A stretch of 64,000 nt of DNA from Pseudomonas sp. TH10 (GTDB lineage Bacteria > Pseudomonadota > Gammaproteobacteria > Pseudomonadales > Pseudomonadaceae): positions 1-64,000 of the forward strand of contig NZ_JAEKEG010000050.1 of assembly GCF_016651255.1 (NCBI RefSeq), in the 5' to 3' direction. The position numbers were made by a program, and so were the translations under genes. How positions within the stretch are numbered: position 1 is the first letter of the stretch; every line of letters begins with the position of its first letter. The notes below the pieces were generated by a model that had not been told where the DNA came from, did not search any database, and was given only the letters and a program-made list of their open reading frames with translations. Of the stretch, positions 18,547 through 27,343 are shown in pieces.

Positions 18547-18691
18547 CCCGGGATTTCCTTGTTTTTGCGAGCTTGCCGCAACATTTTCGCCAATCCTACC
18601 CGATTAGGGCAGGCGACTATTGTCGCAACGCATCCGACAAGTTGGACTTCAAGGATGGAACATTATCGAGTAACGTGCCGATCAATCTAGA

Positions 18692-18703
18692 TTAAACGTT
18701 TCA
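18692..18703. promoter_or_regulatory. Cra operator in front of fruB
   Basis: The sequence is TTAAACGTTTCA, identical to the operator described for P. putida Cra at the fruB promoter. It lies 149 bp before the fruB ATG in the 306-bp cra-fruB spacer. A weak Crc/Hfq-like A-rich stretch (AACAATAC, 18813-18820) lies nearer the ATG; otherwise I see nothing else in the spacer. Confidence 0.85.
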
Positions 18704-18852
18704 GCAAGCGTATTTTCTACGTTTTAGACGCCTTTGGCCGGTTCTGCCGTGAAACCGCCAAAACTGCCGCTGAAAAGCGAAGCGTTAGAGCGCCTAAGCT
18801 GCAACCATTCAAAACAATACCTGGCGTCATCCGATGCCAAAAAGGAGATCGC

Positions 18853-21714
18853 ATGCTCGAGCTCACTATAGAGCAGATATCCATGGGCCAATCGGCCGTG
18901 GATAAACCCGCCGCCCTGCAATTGCTGGCCAATCATCTGGTGGCCGATGGTCTGGTCGCCGACGGCTACCTTGCCGGATTGCAGGCCCGGGAAGCCCAGG
19001 GCTCGACCTTTCTCGGTCAAGGTATCGCCATTCCCCACGGCACCCCGGAAACCCGCGATCAGGTGTTCGCCACTGGCGTGCGCCTGATGCAGTTTCCCGA
19101 GGGCGTGGATTGGGGCGATGGCCAGATCGTTTATCTGGCCATCGGCATTGCCGCCAAATCCGACGAACACCTGCGTCTGCTGCAACTGCTGACCCGCGCC
19201 CTCGGCGAGACTGATCTGGGCCAGGCCCTGCGTCGCGCCAGTTCGCCCGAAGCGCTGCTGAAACTGCTGCAAGGCGCACCGCAGGAACTGGCGCTGGATG
19301 CCCAGATGATTGGCCTGGGTGTGTCCGCCGACGACTTCGAAGAGCTGGTGTGGCGCGGTGCGCGTCTACTGCGCCAGGCGGATTGTGTGAGTAATGGTTT
19401 CGCTGCGGTATTGCAGCAGGTTGAAGCGCTGCCGCTGGGTGACGGTTTGTGGTGGCTGCACAGCGAACAGACAGTCAAGCGTCCTGGCCTGGCATTCGTG
19501 ACGCCGGACAAACCGATGCGCTACCTCGGTCAGCCGCTGAGCGGTCTGTTTTGCCTGGCCAGTCTCGGCGAAGCGCATCAGGCCTTGCTTGAGCGCTTGT
19601 GCGCGCTGCTCATTGAAGGTCGCGGCCACGAACTCGGTCGGGCCACCAGCAGCCGCAAAGTCCTCGAAGTGCTCGGCGGTGAACTGCCCGCTGACTGGCC
19701 GAGTGCACGCATTGCGCTGGCCAACGCCCACGGCTTGCACGCGCGCCCGGCGAAGATCCTCGCGCAATTGGCGAAGAGTTTTAATGGCGAAATCCGTGTG
19801 CGCATCGTCGATGGCCAGGACAGCGCCGTGTCGGTGAAGAGCCTGAGCAAACTGCTCAGCCTCGGCGCCCGTCGCGGTCAGGTGCTGGAGTTGATTGCTG
19901 AACCGAGCATCGCCGCCGACGCCTTGCCGGCACTGCTCGCCGCCATCGAAGAAGGCCTCGGTGAAGAAGTCGAGCCGCTGCCCGCCATCAGCCAACAGCG
20001 CGAAGTGCTCACCGACATCGCCGAAGTGCTGATCGCTCCGGCCTCCGGCAGCCTGCTGCAAGCGATCCCGGCAGCACCGGGCATCGCCATCGGCCCGGCG
20101 CACATTCAAGTGCTGCAAGCCATCGATTACCCATTGCGTGGCGAGTCCGCCGCCATCGAGCGTGAGCGCCTCAAGCAAGCGCTGGCCGATGTGCGCAACG
20201 ATATTCAAGGCCTGATCGAACGCAGCAAAGCCAAAGCGATCCGCGAGATCTTCATCACCCATCAGGAGATGCTCGACGACCCGGAACTCACCGACGAAGT
20301 CGACACGCGTCTCAAGCAGGGCGAAAGCGCTGAAGCGGCGTGGATGGCGGTGATCGAAGCGGCCGCCAAGCAGCAGGAATCGTTGCAGGATGCCTTGCTC
20401 GCCGAACGTGCGGCGGATCTGCGTGACATTGGCCGCCGCGTGCTGGCGCAACTGTGTGGCGTGGCAACCCCGAGCGAGCCTGAGCAACCGTACATTCTGG
20501 TGATGGACGAGGTCGGCCCATCCGATGTGGCGCGGCTCGATCCGGCGCGGGTGGCGGGAATACTGACCGCTCGCGGCGGTGCCACGGCGCACAGTGCAAT
20601 CGTCGCCCGTGCTCTCGGCATTCCGGCACTGGTCGGTGCTGGCGCAGCGGTGTTGTTGCTGGCGCCGGGCACGCCGTTGCTGCTCGATGGCCAACGCGGT
20701 CGCCTGCACGTCGACGCCGATGCGGCGACCCTGCAACGCGCCGCCGAAGAGCGCGACACCCGCGAGCAACGCCTGAAGATTGCCGCCGAACAACGCCACC
20801 AACCGGCACACACTACCGACGGTCACGCCGTCGAAGTGTTCGCCAACATCGGTGAAAGCGCCGGTGTGATCAGCGCGGTGGAGCAGGGCGCCGAAGGCAT
20901 CGGTCTGCTGCGCACCGAGCTGATTTTCATGGCCCACCCGCAAGCGCCGGACGAAGCCACCCAGGAAGCTGAATACCGCCGCGTCCTCGACGGCCTCGCC
21001 GGTCGGCCGCTGGTGGTGCGCACGCTGGATGTCGGCGGCGACAAACCGCTGCCGTATTGGCCGATCGCCAAGGAAGAGAATCCGTTCCTCGGTGTGCGCG
21101 GTATTCGCCTGACCTTGCAGCGTCCGCAGATCATGGAAGCGCAATTGCGTGCCTTGCTGCGTTCGGCGGACAACCGTCCGCTGCGGATCATGTTCCCGAT
21201 GGTCGGCAGCGTTGAAGAGTGGCGCCAGGCCCGTGACATGACCGAGCGTCTGCGTCTGGAAATCCCGGTCGCTGACCTGCAACTGGGGATCATGATCGAA
21301 GTGCCGTCCGCCGCATTGCTGGCGCCGGTGCTGGCCAGGGAAGTCGACTTCTTCAGCGTCGGCACCAACGACCTGACCCAATACACCTTGGCCATCGACC
21401 GTGGCCATCCAACGCTGTCGGCGCAGGCGGACGGCTTGCACCCGGCGGTACTGCAATTGATCGACATCACCGTGCGCGCCGCCCATGCCCATGGCAAATG
21501 GGTCGGCGTGTGCGGCGAACTGGCGGCGGATCCGTTGGCGGTGCCGGTGCTGGTCGGCCTCGGTGTCGATGAGCTGAGCGTGTCCGGCCGCAGCATTGCC
21601 GAAGTGAAAGCGCGCATCCGCGAACTCAGCCTGACCCAGGCGCAAACCCTTGCTCAACACGCCCTGGCCGTCGGCAGCGCGAATGAAGTACGCGCACTAG
21701 TGGAGGCCCTGTAA
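18853..21714 (+). CDS. fruB: fructose PTS multiphosphoryl transfer protein (EIIA-HPr-EI)
   Basis: Carries phosphate from PEP to the fructose permease FruA in one 953-residue cytoplasmic polypeptide. Domain order is EIIA-Fru (His62 in GIAIPHGTPE), a linker, HPr (His296 in AHGLHARPA) and enzyme I from about residue 400 (active His580 in GGATAHSAIVAR, PEP-binding FFSVGTNDLTQY and VCGELAADP near the C-terminus). The ATG follows AAGGAG. Its stop overlaps the fruK start (TAATG). Expression is probably controlled by Cra at the upstream operator. Confidence 0.96.
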   Translation: MLELTIEQISMGQSAVDKPAALQLLANHLVADGLVADGYLAGLQAREAQGSTFLGQGIAIPHGTPETRDQVFATGVRLMQFPEGVDWGDGQIVYLAIGIAAKSDEHLRLLQLLTRALGETDLGQALRRASSPEALLKLLQGAPQELALDAQMIGLGVSADDFEELVWRGARLLRQADCVSNGFAAVLQQVEALPLGDGLWWLHSEQTVKRPGLAFVTPDKPMRYLGQPLSGLFCLASLGEAHQALLERLCALLIEGRGHELGRATSSRKVLEVLGGELPADWPSARIALANAHGLHARPAKILAQLAKSFNGEIRVRIVDGQDSAVSVKSLSKLLSLGARRGQVLELIAEPSIAADALPALLAAIEEGLGEEVEPLPAISQQREVLTDIAEVLIAPASGSLLQAIPAAPGIAIGPAHIQVLQAIDYPLRGESAAIERERLKQALADVRNDIQGLIERSKAKAIREIFITHQEMLDDPELTDEVDTRLKQGESAEAAWMAVIEAAAKQQESLQDALLAERAADLRDIGRRVLAQLCGVATPSEPEQPYILVMDEVGPSDVARLDPARVAGILTARGGATAHSAIVARALGIPALVGAGAAVLLLAPGTPLLLDGQRGRLHVDADAATLQRAAEERDTREQRLKIAAEQRHQPAHTTDGHAVEVFANIGESAGVISAVEQGAEGIGLLRTELIFMAHPQAPDEATQEAEYRRVLDGLAGRPLVVRTLDVGGDKPLPYWPIAKEENPFLGVRGIRLTLQRPQIMEAQLRALLRSADNRPLRIMFPMVGSVEEWRQARDMTERLRLEIPVADLQLGIMIEVPSAALLAPVLAREVDFFSVGTNDLTQYTLAIDRGHPTLSAQADGLHPAVLQLIDITVRAAHAHGKWVGVCGELAADPLAVPVLVGLGVDELSVSGRSIAEVKARIRELSLTQAQTLAQHALAVGSANEVRALVEAL

Positions 21715-22655
21715 TGGCCAAGATCCTGACCCTGACCCTCAACCCGGCACTGGACCTCACTGTCCAGTTGCCCCGCCTTGAACCCGGCCAGGTCAATCGC
21801 AGTGACGAGATGCACACCCACGCGGCCGGCAAGGGCGTGAACGTGGCGCAGGTACTGGCAGACCTCGGGCATCAATTGACGGTCAGCGGGTTTCTCGGTG
21901 CAGACAATCCCCAGGCATTCGAGACGCTGTTCGCCAAGCGTGGCTTTGTCGATGAGTTCATTCGTGTTCCGGGTGAAACCCGCAGCAACCTCAAGCTCGC
22001 CGAGAGCGATGGGCGCATCACCGACGTCAACGGTCCGGGACCGCTGGTCAGCGTCGCGGCGCAGCAGGCGTTGCTTGACCGCCTGGATCAAATCGCACCC
22101 GATCATGACGCGGTCGTCGTCGCCGGCAGCTTGCCCCAGGGTGTCAGCCCGGCATGGTTGCAGGCACTGATCGAGCGTCTAAAGAATCTCGGCCTGAAGG
22201 TGGCCCTCGACACCAGCGGCGAAGCCCTGCGCGCAGCGCTCAAGGCCGGACCCTGGCTGATCAAGCCCAACGCCGAAGAACTGGCCGAGGTATTCGATAG
22301 CGAAATGGTGTCGGTGGCTGCGCAGGCTGCAGTAGCGGGTCGCCTGCACGCGCAAGGTATCGAGCACGTAGTGATCTCCGATGGCGCGCAAGGTGTGAAC
22401 TGGTTCAGCGTTGGCTCGGCGATGCACGCCACGCCGCCGAAAGTCAGTGTCGCCAGCACGGTTGGCGCTGGTGATTCGCTGTTGGCCGGCATGCTTCACG
22501 GTCTGCTCAGCGCCGACACGCCGGAGCAAACCCTGCGCACTGCCACGGCGATTGCAGCGATGGCGGTGACGCAGATCGGTTTTGGCATCAACGACGCCGC
22601 GCAACTGGCGCAGCTCGAACAGGGCGTGCGCGTGCGCCCCCTGACAGAACAATAA
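21714..22655 (+). CDS. fruK: 1-phosphofructokinase
   Basis: Phosphorylates fructose-1-phosphate, the product of the PTS, to fructose-1,6-bisphosphate. The 313-residue protein is a PfkB-family ribokinase-like kinase: TLNPALDLTVQL at the N-terminus, GKGVNVAQVL, and the catalytic-base motif STVGAGDSLLAG with the Asp near residue 251. It overlaps fruB by one base and is followed by fruA after 11 bp. Confidence 0.96.
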   Translation: MAKILTLTLNPALDLTVQLPRLEPGQVNRSDEMHTHAAGKGVNVAQVLADLGHQLTVSGFLGADNPQAFETLFAKRGFVDEFIRVPGETRSNLKLAESDGRITDVNGPGPLVSVAAQQALLDRLDQIAPDHDAVVVAGSLPQGVSPAWLQALIERLKNLGLKVALDTSGEALRAALKAGPWLIKPNAEELAEVFDSEMVSVAAQAAVAGRLHAQGIEHVVISDGAQGVNWFSVGSAMHATPPKVSVASTVGAGDSLLAGMLHGLLSADTPEQTLRTATAIAAMAVTQIGFGINDAAQLAQLEQGVRVRPLTEQ

Positions 22656-22666
22656 GAGGGTTTGTC

Positions 22667-24405
22667 ATGAAGTTAGCCATTGTTACGGCGTGCCCGAACG
22701 GCATGGTCACCAGTGTGCTGTGCGCCCGTTTGCTGGATGCTGCAGCGCAGCGCCAGGGCTGGAGCACCAGCGTCGAAGTCACCGATGCGGCGCACCCTGA
22801 GCGGCAATTGTCGGCCGCCACCCTGGAGGCGGCCGAGTGGGTATTGCTGGTGACCAGTGCGCCTGTGGACATGTCGAGATTCGTCGGCAAGCGCGTGTTC
22901 CAGAGCACTCCGGCCCAGGCCCTGCAGGACGTAGAGGCGGTGCTGCGCAAGGGCGCCGATGAGGCGCAGATTTACGTGGCCCCCGAAGCCGTTGCCCAGG
23001 CACTGCCCACCGGCCAGGCCGCGCCGAGACTGGTGGCGATTACCGCCTGCCCGACCGGTGTCGCCCATACGTTCATGGCCGCCGAAGCCCTGCAGCAAGC
23101 GGCCAAGCGCCTGGGCTACGACCTGCAAGTCGAAACCCAGGGGTCGGTCGGCGCGCGCAATCCGCTGAGCGCCGAGGCCATTGCCCAGGCCGATGTGGTG
23201 CTGTTGGCCTGTGACATCGAAGTGGCGACCGAGCGTTTTGCCGGGAAAAAATCTACCGCTGCGGCACGGGTATCGCCCTCAAGCAAGCCGAGGCCACCCT
23301 CAACAAAGCGCTGGCCGAGGGCTCGCAGGAAACTGCAGCGAGTGGAACCCAAGGCCCCGCCAAGCAGGAGAAGACGGGCGTCTATAAGCACTTGCTGACC
23401 GGCGTGTCGTTCATGCTGCCGATGGTGGTGGCAGGCGGCTTGATGATCGCTTTGTCGTTTGTGTTCGGCATCACCGCGTTCAAAGAGGAGGGCACCCTGG
23501 CTGCCGCGCTGATGCAGATCGGTGGCGATACCGCATTCAAACTGATGGTGCCGTTGCTGGCGGGTTACATCGCCTACTCGATCGCCGACCGCCCGGGCCT
23601 CGCGCCGGGGATGATCGGCGGTATGCTGGCGAGCACTCTTGGCGCGGGCTTCATCGGCGGGATCATTGCCGGTTTCATCGCCGGTTATGCCGCCAAGGCG
23701 ATCAATCGTTATGCGCGATTGCCGCAGAGCCTCGAAGCGCTGAAACCGATCTTGATCATCCCGTTGCTCGCCAGTTTGTTCACCGGCCTGGTGATGATCT
23801 ATGTGGTTGGCAAACCCGTAGCCGGGATGCTGGAAGGGCTCACTCACTTCCTCGACAGCATGGGCACCACCAACGCGATCCTGCTGGGCGTGTTGCTCGG
23901 CGGCATGATGTGCGTCGACCTTGGCGGGCCGATCAACAAGGCCGCCTACGCGTTCTCGGTAGGGCTGCTGGCATCGCAGAGTTATGCACCGATGGCCGCG
24001 ACCATGGCCGCCGGGATGGTGCCGCCGATCGGGTTGGGCATCGCCACCTTCATCGCCCGGCGCAAGTTCGCCCAGTCAGAGCGTGAGGCGGGTAAGGCTG
24101 CTTTTGTGTTGGGGCTGTGCTTCATTTCCGAAGGCGCGATTCCCTTCGCTGCCAAGGATCCGTTGCGGGTGATCCCGGCGAGCATCGCCGGTGGGGCGCT
24201 GACGGGTGCATTGTCGATGTACTTCGGCTGCAAGCTCATGGCACCGCACGGCGGGTTGTTTGTGCTGGCCATTCCGAATGCGATCAACCATGCCTTGCTC
24301 TATCTGCTGGCGATCGTTGCAGGGAGCCTGGTGACAGCGGTGGCTTACGCGCTGCTCAAGCGCCCGGAAACCGTCGAACTGGCACTCGAGCCCGCCAAGG
24401 CCTGA
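22667..24405 (+). pseudogene. fruA: fructose PTS permease EIIBC with a -1 frameshift
   Basis: Membrane permease that takes up fructose as fructose-1-phosphate, phosphorylated by FruB. The intact protein would be about 579 residues: a degenerate EIIB' domain (ITVACP-type motif, Cys9), an EIIB domain (Cys128 in ITACPTGVAHT) and a multi-span EIIC domain. Frame 1 runs from 22667 to 23398, but family similarity ends at 23250 after ERFAGKK. It resumes as IYRCGTGIALKQAEATL in the -1 frame from 23251, open to 24405. The break is at six A residues (23246-23251); seven would restore the gene. It may be a sequencing indel, a real mutation, or slippage during expression. Confidence 0.9.
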
Positions 24406-24413
24406 TACCACCC

Positions 24414-24515
24414 ACTGTAGGAGCGAGCTTGCTCGCGAAAACGCGAAGACAGCGCGGGGTGTCATGCAACCCTCGTCATCGTTAACGACCATCGCGAGCA
24501 AGCTCGCTCCTGCAG
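24414..24515. repeat. REPIN-like inverted repeat (GAGCGAGCTTGCTCGCGA type)
   Basis: CTGTAGGAGCGAGCTTGCTCGCGA and its inverted copy TCGCGAGCAAGCTCGCTCCTGCAG bracket about 55 bp, between convergent fruA and piuB. Near-identical elements occur at 27222 and 33006. Confidence 0.85.
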
Positions 24516-24559
24516 GATGTCGGCGGCGCACCCGCCGGCTTATCCCGGGATCTTGGGTA

Positions 24560-27100
24560 TCAGTAAACGTCGCGTCTGTAGCGGCCTTGCTCGATCAGCT
24601 TGTCGACTTGTTCAATTCCGAGCACTTCGTTGAGTACGTGATCCACCCCTGAGGCCATGCCCTGCAGGCTGCCGCAGATGTAGATTACTGCGCCTTCGGC
24701 GAGCCATTGCTTGAGTAGATCGGCCGACTCGCGCAGCCGGTCCTGCACATAAATCTTCTGCGCCTGGTCTCGCGAGAACGCCAGGTCCAGATGCTCCAGA
24801 TCGCCCGAAACCAGCCATTCCTGAAGCTCATCGCGGCAGAGGAAATCGTGTTGACGATTGCGCTCGCCAAACAATAACCACTGGCGCTGCTGGCCGTCGG
24901 CAATCCGTGCCTTGAGCAAGCTGCGCAGCCCGGCCAGCCCGGTGCCGTTGCCCAAAAAAATCATCGGTACCGGCTCGGTTGGCAGGTGGAAACTGCTGTT
25001 GCGCCGCACGCGCAGGCTGATGCTGCCACCTACCGGTGCGTGCTCGGTCAACCAGCCGGAACCGATGCCCAGGCTACCGTCCGGGTGCACTTCCTGACGC
25101 ACGATGAGCTCCAACACACCGTCGCCGGCAATCGAGGCAATTGAATATTCGCGCATGTTCAGCGGCACCATCGCATCAACCAGCGCCTGCGCATGCAGGC
25201 CGACCAGGTGCGCGCGGTGCTCAGGCAATTGACGCGAGGCCAGCGCGACTTCCAGCGGCTCGTCGAGGCCGTTGATTTTCACCGAGGTCTCGCCACGAAT
25301 GCCGAGGCCGTCGAGAAAGTGCTCGATGACCCAAGGACAGTTGCGCGGCAGCACTTCGACCAGGTCACCGGCCAGCCAGCTGCTGGTATTCGGTGCGCTC
25401 AGGCCCAACAGATAAACCGGGGAACCACTGCTGTCCGGGTTCATCAGTTCGCGGCGCGTCAGTGTCCAGTTGTCGTAGCTCGGCGCTTGCCAGGTATCGA
25501 CCGGAGCCTGACCGGTGAGCAGGCCAAGTTGGGTTTGCCAGTGGCGCAGGGCGTAGGGATCGCCACTGTCGACTTCTACCGGCGCGAACAAGGTCTTGCC
25601 ACCGTGATCGCTCAGCCATTGATGCAGGCGTTTGGCGAAGCCACAGAAGTGCTGATACTGACGATCGCCAAGACCGAGCACCGCGTAGTTCAGGTTGTCG
25701 AGTGCTGAAGCTTTGCTCAGCACCTTGCGCTCGAAACCACGCGCACTGTCCGGCGCTTCGCCGTCGCCAAACGTGCTGACCACGAATAGCGCGTTGTTTG
25801 ATTCACGCAGATCCTGTTCGCTGACATTCGCCAGTGGCTGCACCTTTACCGGCAACCCGGCGGCCTGCAATTGGCCGGCGGTCTGCCACGCCAGTTGCTC
25901 GGCAAAACCGCTCTGGCTGGCAAAACCGATCAGCCACCCCGACGCATCGCCGGCTGGTTGGTCGAGACCTTTGCGGGCATCCTTGATCTGCTTTTTCTTG
26001 CGCCGACGATCCAGATACAACAGCCATCCGGTGATGAAGAACAGCGGCATGCACACCGCCGCGACGGTGACGATGATCCGCCCGACGAGGCCGAAATAGC
26101 TGCCGACGTGCAACGCGTAAATGCTGGTCAGCAACTGCGCCTTGAGGCTCTTGTCGCTGTAGCGGTCATGCCGCTTGACGATGCCGGTGGTCGGGTCGAG
26201 GGTGATCTGGTTCAGGGCGCGATCATGGGGTGAGCTGTCGAGCAGATAGAACACGGTCGCCGGTTGGCCGGCCACCGCCGGCATGCGGATGTTGTAGGCG
26301 CTCAGTGCGGGACCCGCAGCGCTGTAGATACTGCTCCACATGGCCGCGTAGTCGGCTGTCGGCGCCGGACCGCTGGGGGCAGGCCCGCGTCCGCCGCGCA
26401 CCCGCTCATTTTGCGGTGAGTCGGACAGCAAGCGGGTCAGGCCCTTGTTGTACCACTCGTACGACCACGACAACCCGGTCAGCGCCAGCAACAGGTAGAC
26501 CAACAGGCACCAGGTGCCGGCCACCGAGTGCAGATCCCAGTTGAAGGCGCGACCCTTTTTCTTCCAGTCGAGGGTCAGCCACACACGCCAGCGGTTCCAC
26601 TGACGCGGCCAGCGCAGGTACAGACCAGACAGACAAAAGAACAGCAGGATCAGCGTACAGGCGCCGGTGATGTTGCGCCCGGTATCGCCCATCGCGAGGA
26701 AGCGGTGCAGTTGCAGCATCAGGCCGAAGAAATCCTGGCCGACGGCATCGCCCATGAATTCGCCGGTGTACGGGTCGAAGTAACGCATCTCGCCGCGACG
26801 TTCGCCCTTGGGCGGGGTGAAGAACACCTTGGCCGCTGCGCCGCTGTCGGTTTCGACGCAGAGCATCGAGACGGTCTTGCCCGAAGTGGCTTCGATGCGT
26901 TCCACCAGTTCGACGGGCGGCAGCACGCCGGCGACTTGTTTTTCCACCTGCAACACGGAGGGGTTCAGCGCCCGCAGGATTTCATCCTGAAACGAATAGG
27001 TCGCACCGGTGATGCCCATCAGGGCCAGCACCAGGCCTGCAGTGATGCCAAAAAACCAGTGCAACTGGAACAGGGTTTTCTTCAACACGTCACTCGCCAT
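24560..27100 (-). CDS. piuB: PiuB-like PepSY/flavodoxin/ferredoxin-reductase membrane protein
   Basis: A predicted inner-membrane reductase that probably passes NADPH electrons to imported ferric-siderophore iron or haem-like groups. The 846-residue fusion has a PepSY-type membrane part (helix about 12-35, then further helices to about 380). A flavodoxin-like domain follows ([14 protein letters not shown] and [11 protein letters not shown]). The C-terminal FAD/NADPH reductase has [20 protein letters not shown] and [10 protein letters not shown]. The start at 27100 gives [18 protein letters not shown]; 27130 is possible, and neither has a good ribosome-binding site. It sits downstream of piuA as in P. 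aeruginosa. Confidence 0.9.
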   Translation of the reverse strand: MASDVLKKTLFQLHWFFGITAGLVLALMGITGATYSFQDEILRALNPSVLQVEKQVAGVLPPVELVERIEATSGKTVSMLCVETDSGAAAKVFFTPPKGERRGEMRYFDPYTGEFMGDAVGQDFFGLMLQLHRFLAMGDTGRNITGACTLILLFFCLSGLYLRWPRQWNRWRVWLTLDWKKKGRAFNWDLHSVAGTWCLLVYLLLALTGLSWSYEWYNKGLTRLLSDSPQNERVRGGRGPAPSGPAPTADYAAMWSSIYSAAGPALSAYNIRMPAVAGQPATVFYLLDSSPHDRALNQITLDPTTGIVKRHDRYSDKSLKAQLLTSIYALHVGSYFGLVGRIIVTVAAVCMPLFFITGWLLYLDRRRKKKQIKDARKGLDQPAGDASGWLIGFASQSGFAEQLAWQTAGQLQAAGLPVKVQPLANVSEQDLRESNNALFVVSTFGDGEAPDSARGFERKVLSKASALDNLNYAVLGLGDRQYQHFCGFAKRLHQWLSDHGGKTLFAPVEVDSGDPYALRHWQTQLGLLTGQAPVDTWQAPSYDNWTLTRRELMNPDSSGSPVYLLGLSAPNTSSWLAGDLVEVLPRNCPWVIEHFLDGLGIRGETSVKINGLDEPLEVALASRQLPEHRAHLVGLHAQALVDAMVPLNMREYSIASIAGDGVLELIVRQEVHPDGSLGIGSGWLTEHAPVGGSISLRVRRNSSFHLPTEPVPMIFLGNGTGLAGLRSLLKARIADGQQRQWLLFGERNRQHDFLCRDELQEWLVSGDLEHLDLAFSRDQAQKIYVQDRLRESADLLKQWLAEGAVIYICGSLQGMASGVDHVLNEVLGIEQVDKLIEQGRYRRDVY

Positions 27101-27168
27101 CCGTTCGAAAATTGTCTTCACGGCGCGCATTATGCCGTGGGTTATCGAGAAGCGTTCTTTATTACGCA

Positions 27169-27199
27169 GAAAAGCCCCGCTCAATTGAATGAACGGGGC
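27169..27199 (-). terminator. terminator after piuA
   Basis: Read on the minus strand, GCCCCG / CGGGGC with a 14-nt loop is followed by TTTTC. It overlaps the region just upstream of piuB, so piuB is partly separated from piuA. Confidence 0.6.
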
Positions 27200-27221
27200 C
27201 AGGCGGTAACGCTCGGCGCTA

Positions 27222-27321
27222 CCTGTAGGAGCAAGCTTGCTCGCGAAAACTCGAGAGCAACGCGGGGTATCTGGGTGCCCGCGTCATCGTTGACGACCAT
27301 CGCGAGCGAGCTCGCTCCTGC
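27222..27321. repeat. REPIN-like inverted repeat (GAGCAAGCTTGCTCGCGA type)
   Basis: CTGTAGGAGCAAGCTTGCTCGCGAAAAC pairs with ATCGCGAGCGAGCTCGCTCCTGC across about 52 bp. It lies in the piuA-piuB spacer and shares even its central bases (CGCGGGGT, GTCATCGTT) with the copy at 24414. Confidence 0.85.
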
Positions 27322-27343
27322 TATGGGTGGAGTTCACCCTTTA

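Noticed and set aside
19366-21660. 764-codon minus-strand frame opposite fruB
   Set aside because: Shadow of the long, codon-biased FruB gene; composition is atypical for a protein.
23246-23251. Programmed frameshift as the default explanation for fruA
   Set aside because: No classical X-XXY-YYZ slip with a clear stimulatory hairpin is evident, and fruA is uninterrupted in the relatives I know; an indel is simpler, so it is reported only as one option.
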